Notes under the pieces: generated by a model | What the model was told of the DNA's origin: nothing | The model's database searches: none | What the model saw: the letters and a program-made list of their open reading frames with translations, nothing else | Made by a program: the position numbers and the translations under genes | Shown: positions 25,295 through 32,530 of the stretch, one piece after another | Position numbering within the stretch: the first letter of the stretch is position 1 | Layout: each line of letters starts with the position of its first letter | Assembly (NCBI GenBank): GCA_029981435.1 | Contig: JARRBB010000011.1 | Location: forward strand, 1 to 40,249 | DNA: 40,249 nt | From: Thermotogaceae bacterium | GTDB taxonomy: Bacteria; Thermotogota; Thermotogae; B21-G9; HyVt-16 | Reading direction: 5' to 3'

Positions 25295-25870
25295 CTGATA
25301 AAGTTGCTTGTTGGACTGGGGAATCCAGGCCCACGTTATGCTTTCACAAGGCATAACGTGGGTTTTATGGTTATAGATGAAATACTCAAAGGTCACAGAT
25401 TTGATTATATTCAAAGAAATAAAAGTTATGATTTAGGGAAAATAACCATCGATGAAGAAAGTCTGTTTTTTTTGAAACCTTTGACATTCATGAATCTCAG
25501 TGGTACCGTTTTACCAGAGGTTTTAAATATTTTGAAAATCAATTACACTGAAATTCTGGTAATATACGATGATATTGCATTGCCACTAGGGAAAATAAGA
25601 ATTCGAAAAAACGATTCAAGTGGTGGACACAACGGTATAAAATCTGTGATCCAGTATCTTGGAACACAGGATTTTGCAAGGTTAAGGATCGGCATAGGTC
25701 CTAAACCTGAAGGCATTACACTGACTGATTTTGTGCTTGGTGAATTCACAGAAGAAGAATTCGACATATTGAAAAAAGTTCTTAAAATTTCTGTAGAAGC
25801 AATTGAATGTATATTACACAATGGTTTTGAAGAAGCTATGAGGGTTTACAACAGTTTCGAACTTTTTTGA
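25295..25870 (+). CDS. pth: Peptidyl-tRNA hydrolase
   Basis: About 191 residues; frees tRNA from dropped peptidyl-tRNA. Signature residues: Asn in LVGLGNPG, catalytic His in TRHNVGF (~23), LKPLTFMNLSG and Asp in IYDDIALPLGKIR (~94). The only standard start in frame near the beginning is TTG 25304, but it lies 19 bases from GAGGAGG and would cut off the first strand; CTG 25295 gives (M)IKLLVGLGNPG, the family pattern, with spacing of 7-10 to AGGAAG/GGAGG. I chose CTG; ATA 25298 is another option. Codons 12-24 form a 12-bp perfect hairpin. Confidence 0.9.
   Translation: MIKLLVGLGNPGPRYAFTRHNVGFMVIDEILKGHRFDYIQRNKSYDLGKITIDEESLFFLKPLTFMNLSGTVLPEVLNILKINYTEILVIYDDIALPLGKIRIRKNDSSGGHNGIKSVIQYLGTQDFARLRIGIGPKPEGITLTDFVLGEFTEEEFDILKKVLKISVEAIECILHNGFEEAMRVYNSFELF
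25330..25366 (+). terminator. Terminator-shaped hairpin inside pth, after rplY
   Basis: CCCACGTTATGC (25330-25341), a 9-nt loop, GCATAACGTGGG (25351-25362), then TTTT. The stem is a perfect 12 bp, and G-T pairs could extend it. It encodes the conserved GPRYAFTRHNVG of pth, and lies 37 bp after the rplY stop. Shape and place suggest attenuation of pth relative to rplY. Confidence 0.55.
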
Positions 25871-25890
25871 GGTTGAAAAGGGTGATTCAC

Positions 25891-26715
25891 TTGAACATAA
25901 AAAGAATAGGTATATGCTTCAATCCCTTCAAAGAAGAGTTTCTTGATTCATTTGATGAAATAAAAGGTAGCATTGAAAAAATGGGGTTTGAAATAGTATT
26001 TTCTTGTGATATAACAACCGAATCTTCTGGATGTTTTAATAGTGAAAAAATAGATTTATTAATCGCTTTTGGTGGTGATGGCACTGTTTTAAAAGCTTTT
26101 CATTCTGTGAATTTCAAGGTGCCTGTCATGGGAATAAATTTTGGGAAGTTGGGGTTTTTGACACATTATCATCCAGAAGACATTGAACAATCTCTACTGG
26201 AAATTAAAAAGGGAGATTTCAAGTTCGTTGACATTCCTATATACGAGGTTTATCATAATACTGAGAGGTTCATGGGAATAAACGACATCGTTGTCTCAAA
26301 AATTGGAACGAAGATCCTCGATATATCTTTGAAAATAGATGGGTACGAACTTGGTAGAATACCTGCTGATGGTATCGTGGTATGTACTTCACTCGGTTCT
26401 ACAGCTTATAATCTTTCGAACGGTGGTTCTATACTGAGCCCTAAGTGTGGTAAAGTGTTTGAAATATCTTTTTTAGCTCCACATGTGATGACAGCTCGAC
26501 CCATAGTCGTTGATGGAAGTGAAGAAATAACAATCACAACCCATCAGAAAGATTCTAAAGCACATCTTGTGATAGACGGAATAGAGATCGATTTTATGAA
26601 CACTGATGATACTGTAAAAGTGAGTTATTCTTCCAAAACAGCCAAACTACTAACATCTAACAAGAAGAATTTCTATGAACTTTTAAAACAAAAAATTGGT
26701 TGGGGGAAGCGCTGA
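25891..26715 (+). CDS. nadK: NAD kinase
   Basis: 274 residues; phosphorylates NAD to NADP. Motifs: AFGGDGTVLKAF (~58-69, GGDG with catalytic Asp), INFGKLGFLTH (~84), GINDIVVSK (the NE/D motif, ~130) and TSLGSTAYNLSNGGSI (~168-183). I chose TTG 25891 because AAGGGTGAT lies five bases upstream; the TTG at 25867 overlapping the pth stop has no ribosome site. The last gene of the long housekeeping run; no clear terminator follows, only AT-rich DNA to 26807. Confidence 0.93.
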   Translation: MNIKRIGICFNPFKEEFLDSFDEIKGSIEKMGFEIVFSCDITTESSGCFNSEKIDLLIAFGGDGTVLKAFHSVNFKVPVMGINFGKLGFLTHYHPEDIEQSLLEIKKGDFKFVDIPIYEVYHNTERFMGINDIVVSKIGTKILDISLKIDGYELGRIPADGIVVCTSLGSTAYNLSNGGSILSPKCGKVFEISFLAPHVMTARPIVVDGSEEITITTHQKDSKAHLVIDGIEIDFMNTDDTVKVSYSSKTAKLLTSNKKNFYELLKQKIGWGKR

Positions 26716-26807
26716 GTTTTTAATTTAACTTAAGGCAACCTAAAACTCCTTTAAAATTTTGGATTTATTATGTTTTATGAAAACCTATTTTATGGGAGGG
26801 ATGTATT

Positions 26808-28136
26808 ATGAAACGCTTCATGATGTTTGTCTTCATCATCACGTTGATCTCTGTTTTAGCGATTGCTCAGGGTTATGTTAAGAACGTTATCCTGCTTATA
26901 GGTGATGGGATGGGAATTAACCAGGTCCTTCTAAGTAGCTACATCGAAGGTAGAGTTTTGAACATGATGAAAGCACCTTACACTGGATATGTAATCACCT
27001 ACTCTGCGAACAGCAACGTGACAGATTCGGCGGCAGCTGGAACAGCTCTTGCAAGCGGATTCAAGACGAATAACGGTTTTATAGGTGTCTTGCCTGACGG
27101 TACACCTGTTCCAACTATAGCTGAAATAGCTGCATCAAAAGGAATCAACACCGGTATAGTTGTAACATGTAGGGTTACCCATGCCACACCGGGAGCATTT
27201 TATGGACATACAAACGATAGAAATGCTGAACTTGTGCTTGCAGAACAGCTTGTTGAAAGTCCGTTGAAGGTAGTTTTTGGCGGTGGATGGAGTTATTTCC
27301 TGCCCGATACCAAAGGTGGAAGAAGAAAAGACGGGAAAGATTTGATAGAGCTTGCAAAAAATAAAGGATTCGATTATATAACGACCAAAACAGAATTGCT
27401 GAATTATGATGGAGAAAGGGTTTTAGGATTGTTCGCATCCAGTCATATGAGTGCTGTAACTGAAAGAAAACCCGAAGAACCTTTGCTTCCTGAGATGACA
27501 AAGAAGGCCCTTGAGATTCTTTCAAAAGATGGGAAACCCTTCTTTTTGATGGTTGAAGGTTCGCAGATAGACTGGGAATGCCATGGTAACGATATATTTG
27601 GAGTCTGGAAAGAGACCATAGAGTTTGACGACGCTGTAAAAGTTGCGCTTGATTTTGCAGAAAAAAATCCAGATACACTTGTCGTTGTCACAGCGGACCA
27701 TGAAACAGGTGGTCTTGGACTTTCAACTGGTAATTATACATTCGATATAGAGAAAATAAGAAATTACAAGAAAACCGCGGACTGGATAGCCGCCAACTGG
27801 GACAAAAAATCGCCAGATGAATTGAAAGAACTTGTCAAAGAGTACTTCAATGTTGAATTTACCGATGATGAGGTCGAATACGTAATTGCCGAAGCAGGAA
27901 AATCTCGATATGGTGCCGGTAATGCCATCGGAAGATTACTTAGCAACAAAGCACAGATTGGTTGGACAACGTTTGATCATACAGGTGCTACTGTTCCTGT
28001 TTTTGCATTCGGGCCTGGTGCTGAAAACTTCACCGGTATTCTTGACAACACGGAAATACCCAGAATCATTGGAAGACTCGCAGGTTATCCTCTGACCTAT
28101 CCAGTTCACTCTGTGCCTCTTGTCGGAACTCATTGA
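26808..28136 (+). CDS. phoA: Alkaline phosphatase, Thermotoga type
   Basis: 442 residues with a signal peptide (MKRFMMFVFIITLISVLAIAQG), so exported; hydrolyses phosphate monoesters. Metal and catalytic sites: LLIGDGMGINQ (Asp), nucleophile Ser in VTDSAAAGTALASG (~68-82), VTHATPGAFYGH (~124), DWECHGND (~262), TADHETGGLG (~300) and FDHTGATVPVFAFGPG (~389). The positions equivalent to E. coli Asp153 and Lys328 are His and Trp, the pair reported for the cobalt-dependent T. maritima enzyme. ATG after GGGAGGG; single-gene unit ended by the terminator at 28161. Confidence 0.95.
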   Translation: MKRFMMFVFIITLISVLAIAQGYVKNVILLIGDGMGINQVLLSSYIEGRVLNMMKAPYTGYVITYSANSNVTDSAAAGTALASGFKTNNGFIGVLPDGTPVPTIAEIAASKGINTGIVVTCRVTHATPGAFYGHTNDRNAELVLAEQLVESPLKVVFGGGWSYFLPDTKGGRRKDGKDLIELAKNKGFDYITTKTELLNYDGERVLGLFASSHMSAVTERKPEEPLLPEMTKKALEILSKDGKPFFLMVEGSQIDWECHGNDIFGVWKETIEFDDAVKVALDFAEKNPDTLVVVTADHETGGLGLSTGNYTFDIEKIRNYKKTADWIAANWDKKSPDELKELVKEYFNVEFTDDEVEYVIAEAGKSRYGAGNAIGRLLSNKAQIGWTTFDHTGATVPVFAFGPGAENFTGILDNTEIPRIIGRLAGYPLTYPVHSVPLVGTH

Positions 28137-28160
28137 TTTACATCCACAGTAAACACTTTG

Positions 28161-28189
28161 AAATCCCGGAGTTAATCTCCGGGATTTTT
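28161..28189 (+). terminator. Intrinsic terminator of the alkaline phosphatase gene
   Basis: AAATCCCGGAG - TTAAT - CTCCGGGATTT: perfect 11-bp stem running into a T5 tract, 25 bp after the stop codon. Confidence 0.88.
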
Positions 28190-28192
28190 CGA

Positions 28193-28201
28193 TGATATAA
28201 T
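28193..28201 (+). promoter_or_regulatory. Extended -10 promoter of the radical SAM gene
   Basis: TGATATAAT immediately after the preceding terminator and 33 bp before the start. The expected -35 area falls in the terminator and is not a match, so this relies on the TGn extension. Confidence 0.45.
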
Positions 28202-28233
28202 TTTGAAAAACAAGGATATTTTGGAGGTAAAAA

Positions 28234-29451
28234 TTGAAGATAGCGTTCAGAATAAACAAGAATAACAGATACAGTATCATACCACTTGTAACAACGCTTG
28301 AAAAATTCGATTCAGAAGTAGAAATAATGCTTGTAAGGGATTTTGAAACAATTTTTTCTCTTGAGCCTTCCGATACGATCTTGGCTTACAGTTTCACAAG
28401 TATGGACTACGATAATGTTTTTGAAGAAGTTTCCTATTTGAAAAACAAATACACATTGATCGCTGGTGGAGCACACCCCTCAGCGATGCCCCTTGAAACT
28501 CTAAAGATGGGATTTGACTACGTGTTTGTGGGAGATGGTGAAGAAAACATCGTGAATTTTGTAAAAGGCGAAAGACCCAAAAGTAGGATCTTCGATGGTG
28601 TAACAAAGAGGATCAACCTGAACGATTATCCATTTTTCAGCGAAAGGAAGAAGCTTTTTATGCCTTTTGAAATAACAAGAGGTTGCCCATTTTCGTGTGG
28701 ATACTGCCAGACTCCAAGACTTGCAGGAAGAAAGGTCAGACACAGAAAAGTTGAGAACGTAATCTCGCAGGCAAAGATAGGTATCAAAAACGGCAAATAC
28801 ATTGGCAGATTTATAACACCAAATGCCTTTGGTTACGGTTCACCAAATGGTGTGTTTCCTGATGTGGAAGCTATTGAATACCTTCTTAAAAGTCTGAAAG
28901 AGCTCGGTATGAAAGAAATATACTTTGGAACGTTCCCATCGGACGTTAGACCAGAATCGGTTACACCTGAGGTTTTAAAATTAGTGGCAAGATACTGTGA
29001 TAACAACTCAATTGTTCTTGGAGTTCAGAGTGGAAGTAACCGGATCTTGAAACTTATCAAAAGAGGCCATGATGTTGAAACTGCTGAAAAGGCTATAAAG
29101 ATAATACATGAAGAAGGATTCATACCACATGTAGATTTCATATTCGGATTTCCCTTTGAAACAAAAGAAGACGTAGAACAGACCTTTGATTTTATAGACA
29201 AAATAATCGAAAAATACAACGCCAAAATCCACTCTCATACTTTTATGCCACTTCCTGGAACGCCTCTTTCTGTCTTTGGTGCTGGTGTGATAGATCAAAA
29301 AATGCGAAAAAAGATAGGAAGCTATGCACTGGAAGGAAAATTAGATGGTTACTGGCATAAGCAAGAATTAATAGCCAAAAGACTTGAAAAATTGATTTCA
29401 GAATCAAAAGAAAATGTGCTCAATCAAAATTTTCAGACCTATACCGATTAA
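28234..29451 (+). CDS. B12-binding-domain radical SAM protein (methanogen/Thermotoga type)
   Basis: 405 residues. N-terminal (~1-125) cobalamin-binding-like Rossmann region with LIAGGAHPSAMPLETLKMG and VFVGDGEENI. The radical SAM core follows, with the cluster motif RGCPFSCGYCQTPRLAG (CxxxCxxC, ~150-157) and a second-half SxxSD-like region, GVQSGSNRILKLIKRGHDVE (~268-287). The usual DxHxxG cobalamin-histidine motif is not visible, so any cobalamin would bind base-off without His or not at all. Resembles the TIGR04013/TIGR04014 B12-binding radical SAM families; the reaction is unknown (methyl transfer is typical). TTG start behind TTGGAGGT. It overlaps the convergent mntP by 48 bp. Confidence 0.8.
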   Translation: MKIAFRINKNNRYSIIPLVTTLEKFDSEVEIMLVRDFETIFSLEPSDTILAYSFTSMDYDNVFEEVSYLKNKYTLIAGGAHPSAMPLETLKMGFDYVFVGDGEENIVNFVKGERPKSRIFDGVTKRINLNDYPFFSERKKLFMPFEITRGCPFSCGYCQTPRLAGRKVRHRKVENVISQAKIGIKNGKYIGRFITPNAFGYGSPNGVFPDVEAIEYLLKSLKELGMKEIYFGTFPSDVRPESVTPEVLKLVARYCDNNSIVLGVQSGSNRILKLIKRGHDVETAEKAIKIIHEEGFIPHVDFIFGFPFETKEDVEQTFDFIDKIIEKYNAKIHSHTFMPLPGTPLSVFGAGVIDQKMRKKIGSYALEGKLDGYWHKQELIAKRLEKLISESKENVLNQNFQTYTD

Positions 29452-29949
29452 GGTGAGCCCGCCAAAAATCTCGGCATAGGAACTCACTTTTCTACCAATA
29501 TAATAACCAAAACCTACTCCGACAAAAGAAAGAGTGAAGGTCGTTATACCAATTATTACACAAGGAAGGAATATAGATATCCTGAGAACGGCAAATCCTA
29601 AACCAGCAGCAAAGGCATCGATGCTTGTTGCTAACGAAAGAAAAAGCAACTTCCATTCGTTCGGAATTTTTATTTCCTCACTCTCTCTCGATTCGAAGAT
29701 CATGTGGACACCGATAAAGGTTAATAAACCAAATGCTACCCAATGGTCATAATTCTTTATAACCATTAAAAAATTCTTTCCTGCAAAATAACCAATCAAA
29801 GGCATTATAAATTGAAAGAAACCAAAATGAGCAGCAACCCTGAAGGCTTCATAAGATCGTCTTTTTGTTGAACAGTTCAATCCAACAATCGTTGAAACGG
29901 CAAAGGCGTCCATCGAAAGCGCAAAAGCTATTATTAGTATGTTAAGCAT
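29404..29949 (-). CDS. mntP: Manganese efflux pump MntP
   Basis: 181 residues, six predicted transmembrane helices. The duplicated signatures AFALSMDAFAVSTIVGLN (~7-24) and LATSIDAFAAGLGFAV (~103-118) with their membrane aspartates identify the MntP/YebN family, which exports Mn(II). ATG 29949 behind AAAGGATG. Its last 16 codons overlap the radical SAM gene on the other strand. I looked for a Mn-sensing yybP-ykoY riboswitch in the 220-bp upstream region and saw none. Confidence 0.9.
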   Translation of the reverse strand: MLNILIIAFALSMDAFAVSTIVGLNCSTKRRSYEAFRVAAHFGFFQFIMPLIGYFAGKNFLMVIKNYDHWVAFGLLTFIGVHMIFESRESEEIKIPNEWKLLFLSLATSIDAFAAGLGFAVLRISIFLPCVIIGITTFTLSFVGVGFGYYIGRKVSSYAEIFGGLTLIGIGLKILIEHIFF

Positions 29950-30012
29950 TTTTTCTTATCATCCTTTCTGATTTCAAGTTCAGATTCTGGTTCTTTTGTT
30001 GTGAAATTCATT

Positions 30013-30042
30013 CATATATTTCTTTCAAAAAACTCTTGGCAA
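30013..30042 (-). promoter_or_regulatory. Probable mntP promoter, overlapping the divergent promoter
   Basis: On the minus strand TTGCCA (30042-30037), 18 bp, TATATG (30018-30013). Its -35 is the reverse face of the TTGGCA used on the plus strand, so the two promoters compete for the same DNA. The -10 is only a fair match. Confidence 0.35.
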
Positions 30043-30064
30043 CCTTCAAAAATTATGCTATAAT
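30036..30064 (+). promoter_or_regulatory. Promoter of the aldo/keto reductase leader
   Basis: TTGGCA (30036-30041), 17-bp spacer, TATAAT (30059-30064) with TG one base upstream. This is the best promoter in the window. The predicted start (~30071) is about 100 bp before the coding region. Confidence 0.7.
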
Positions 30065-30070
30065 TTTCTT

Positions 30071-30133
30071 GAAAATTCAACCAAGAATACAATTGAATAT
30101 TTTCGAGGTCCTCCGTTTCGGCAGGACTTTTTT
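30071..30133 (+). ncRNA. Structured ~60-nt leader or small RNA ending in a terminator
   Basis: Two hairpins in a row. The first pairs GAAAATTCAA (30071-30080) with TTGAATATTTTC (30093-30104), leaving a 2-nt bulge and a 12-nt loop (CCAAGAATACAA). The second is an intrinsic terminator: GTCCT-CCG-TTT-CGG-C-AGGAC (30108-30127) with six T. The predicted transcript would start at the first hairpin and end at the T-run. I see no antiterminator and no match to a riboswitch class I know. It could be an attenuator for the reductase/dehydrogenase genes or a free small RNA. Confidence 0.5.
30107..30133 (+). terminator. Intrinsic terminator in the leader before the aldo/keto reductase
   Basis: Stem of GTCCT/AGGAC plus CCG/CGG, separated by one bulged C, loop TTT, followed by six T; 38 bp before the GTG start. 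It is oriented to stop transcription coming from 30036-30064. Confidence 0.7.
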
Positions 30134-30171
30134 GTTTAATTATATTACATCGAAAAAAGGGGGTATGAAAC

Positions 30172-31314
30172 GTGAAGTACAGGAAGTTTGGTAAACATGA
30201 TTTTGAGGTATCTTTGCTTGGATTCGGAGCGATGAGATTACCTATAATAGGTAAAGATGAATCAAAGATCGATGAAGACAAAGCCATAGAAATGATAAGA
30301 TACGCGATCGATCACGGAGTCAATTATGTCGACACCGCTTATCCTTATCATCATGGAAACAGTGAGTATCTGGTTGGTAAGGCCTTAAAAGATGGCTACA
30401 GAGAAAAAGTAAAACTCGCAACCAAAAATCCTGTCTGGCTTGTTGAAAAGCACGAAGACTTTGAAAGATATCTTGATGAGCAGTTGAAAAAGCTCGATGT
30501 TGACCACGTGGATATGTACCTTTTGCACGCTCTCAGCAAAGATAGATGGGAGAAAATAAAATCTTTGAATGTTTTCAAATTTCTTGAGAATGCTGTTGCA
30601 AAAAGAAAAGTCAAGTACGTTGGGTTCTCTTTCCACGATGAAAGGCCTGTCTTTATGGATATAGTCGATTCATACGACTGGGACTTCTGTCAGATTCAGC
30701 TCAACTACAGAGATGTTAACTATCAAGCCGGTGTCGAAGGGTTGAAGCATGCTGCTTCAAAAGGTCTCGCTGTCGTAATAATGGAACCTTTAAAAGGTGG
30801 AAAGTTAGCACGTGTTCCAAGAAAAGTTCAGGAAATATTCAACGCTTCGGGTAAAAACTGGAGTCCAGTTGAGTGGTCTTTCAGATGGCTTGCAAACTTT
30901 CCGGAAGTGACAACCATATTGAGTGGTATGAGCACACTTGAACAGGTTAAGGAAAATGTTGAGATAATGAGCAGGCTTGAACCAAATTCACTCACAGACG
31001 AAGAATTTAAAGTTATCGAACAGGTTCAAAGAGCCTTTGATAGCCTGGCGGTTATAGATTGTACTGGTTGTGGTTATTGTATGCCTTGTCCAAATGGAGT
31101 CGATATTCCACGAAACTTTGCAATTTATAACGAGGCTTTCATGTATGAAGACCTGGAAGGTTCAAGAAGGGTTTACAATATTTTCTTCCCTGAAGAAAAT
31201 CGTGCAAACAAGTGTGTACAGTGTGGAGAATGTGAGCCAAAATGCCCACAGGGTTTACCGATAATAGAGCTTTTGAAGAGAGTGGATAAAGAATTAAGCT
31301 GGCAAAATGCCTGA
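30172..31314 (+). CDS. Aldo/keto reductase with C-terminal ferredoxin-like [4Fe-4S] domain
   Basis: 380 residues. N-terminal AKR barrel: LLGFGAMRLPI, VNYVDTAYPYHHGNSEYLVGKAL (Asp/Tyr of the tetrad, ~45-66), LATKNP (Lys), YLLHALSK (His, ~120). C-terminal cysteine sets CTGCGYCMPCPNGVDIP (~300-316) and CVQCGECEPKCPQGLPI (~345-361) should bind two [4Fe-4S] clusters, so electrons can pass between NAD(P)H-type chemistry and ferredoxin-like carriers (COG1453 type). GTG 30172 follows AAGGGGGT. It ends 15 bp before the iron alcohol dehydrogenase; the two form an operon, suggesting carbonyl/alcohol interconversion. Confidence 0.88.
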   Translation: MKYRKFGKHDFEVSLLGFGAMRLPIIGKDESKIDEDKAIEMIRYAIDHGVNYVDTAYPYHHGNSEYLVGKALKDGYREKVKLATKNPVWLVEKHEDFERYLDEQLKKLDVDHVDMYLLHALSKDRWEKIKSLNVFKFLENAVAKRKVKYVGFSFHDERPVFMDIVDSYDWDFCQIQLNYRDVNYQAGVEGLKHAASKGLAVVIMEPLKGGKLARVPRKVQEIFNASGKNWSPVEWSFRWLANFPEVTTILSGMSTLEQVKENVEIMSRLEPNSLTDEEFKVIEQVQRAFDSLAVIDCTGCGYCMPCPNGVDIPRNFAIYNEAFMYEDLEGSRRVYNIFFPEENRANKCVQCGECEPKCPQGLPIIELLKRVDKELSWQNA

Positions 31315-31329
31315 AGGGTGGTGATTGAA

Positions 31330-32493
31330 TTGTTCAACATCAATTTCTTTTTACCAACTAAGTTGATATTTGGGGTTGATTCTCTGGAGAAGCTCCCAAA
31401 GGAAGCAAAGAAACTTGGAAAAAAGGCTTTGATCGTAACTGGAAGAAGCAGCACTAAAAAAACGGGCCTTTTGAACAGAACCGTTGAAATGCTCAAAAAA
31501 GCCGGTATAGAATCCGTAATTTACGACAAAATAGTTCCCAATCCTCTCAGCACTCACGTTGATGAAGCAGGAGAATTGGCAAAGAACGAAGGCGTAGATT
31601 TTGTAATAGGCCTTGGCGGTGGAAGTTCCATCGACAGTGCGAAGTGTATAGCGATAGTCGCTGCCAACAAAGGTAAAATATGGGATTATGTAGATGTAGT
31701 TGGTGGCAAAAAACCAAAGAAAGCATTACCAATTGTAGCCATAACAACCACACATGGAACAGGCACCGAAGCAGATCCGTTTGCAGTTATAACCAACCCA
31801 GAAACAAAAGAGAAGGTTGGGATTGGATATGATGTAACTATTCCGACACTCTCAATAGTCGATCCAAAATTGATGATAACTTTACCGAAGGATCAAACAG
31901 CCTACACATCTATGGACGCTTTTTACCACTCTATAGAGGCATTTTTTAACGTAAATGCAAATCCGTTCTCCGATGTTTTGGCACTCGAGGCTATGAAAAG
32001 AATCATCACAAACCTTCCATGGGCATATACTAATGGAGAGGATTTAGAAGCCCGTACCAACCTTGCATGGGCAAATACAGCCGCCGGTCTAACAGAAACG
32101 ATAACCGGTGTTATAGCTAACCATTCGATAGAACATGCGATAAGTGGTTTTTATCAGGAAGTACCACACGGGTTAGGATTGTGTATCACGGGTCCTTATC
32201 TGTTCGAAAAGTTGTTCAACAAAATCTACAGCAGACTCGCAGTGGTTGGAAGAGAAGTGTTCGGTGTATATGAAACAAATGAAAAACGTGCAGGAATGCT
32301 TGCAATAGAAAAACTGAGGGATTTTCAGGAGAATTTTGGATTGAACAAAAAGCTCAGGGAATTCAAGGTCAAAAAATCCGATTTTGAAGAAATGGCAAAG
32401 GTTGCCTTCAAAATAATGCTTGGTCCTATAAAAGCAACACCAGGGAAATTAAAGGAAAAGGATATCATCGAAATACTTGAAAAGGCATATTGA
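31330..32493 (+). CDS. Iron-containing alcohol dehydrogenase
   Basis: 387 residues, group III metal ADH, NAD(P)-dependent reduction of aldehydes to alcohols. Nucleotide-binding GLGGGSSIDSAK (~95-106), ITTTHGTGTEADPFAV (~140-155) and metal-ligand region DAFYHSIEAFF...ANHSIEHAISGFYQEVPHG (~197-280). I chose TTG 31330, with GGTGAT just upstream, over the GTGs at 31318/31321 that sit within the ribosome site. Resembles butanol/1,3-propanediol-type dehydrogenases; the substrate is not readable. Second gene of the operon with the aldo/keto reductase. Confidence 0.92.
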   Translation: MFNINFFLPTKLIFGVDSLEKLPKEAKKLGKKALIVTGRSSTKKTGLLNRTVEMLKKAGIESVIYDKIVPNPLSTHVDEAGELAKNEGVDFVIGLGGGSSIDSAKCIAIVAANKGKIWDYVDVVGGKKPKKALPIVAITTTHGTGTEADPFAVITNPETKEKVGIGYDVTIPTLSIVDPKLMITLPKDQTAYTSMDAFYHSIEAFFNVNANPFSDVLALEAMKRIITNLPWAYTNGEDLEARTNLAWANTAAGLTETITGVIANHSIEHAISGFYQEVPHGLGLCITGPYLFEKLFNKIYSRLAVVGREVFGVYETNEKRAGMLAIEKLRDFQENFGLNKKLREFKVKKSDFEEMAKVAFKIMLGPIKATPGKLKEKDIIEILEKAY

Positions 32494-32504
32494 TGAAATT
32501 TCAT

Positions 32505-32530
32505 GCCCCGAGTTCATACTCGGGGCTTTT
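32505..32530 (+). terminator. Intrinsic terminator of the alcohol dehydrogenase operon
   Basis: GCCCCGAGT - TCAT - ACTCGGGGC, perfect 9-bp stem, then TTTTCTTTC. The convergent HAD gene ends inside it: its stop codon is in the loop and its last codons form one stem arm. The minus-strand side lacks a T-run. Confidence 0.85.

Noticed and set aside
29950-30171. Mn-sensing yybP-ykoY riboswitch before mntP
   Set aside because: The mntP upstream sequence is AT-rich with no recognisable conserved yybP-ykoY core; only a promoter and ribosome site are visible.
30742-30760. TTGAAGCA-TGC-TGCTTCAA hairpin in the aldo/keto reductase
   Set aside because: An 8-bp stem mid-gene with no T-run; several such are expected by chance.
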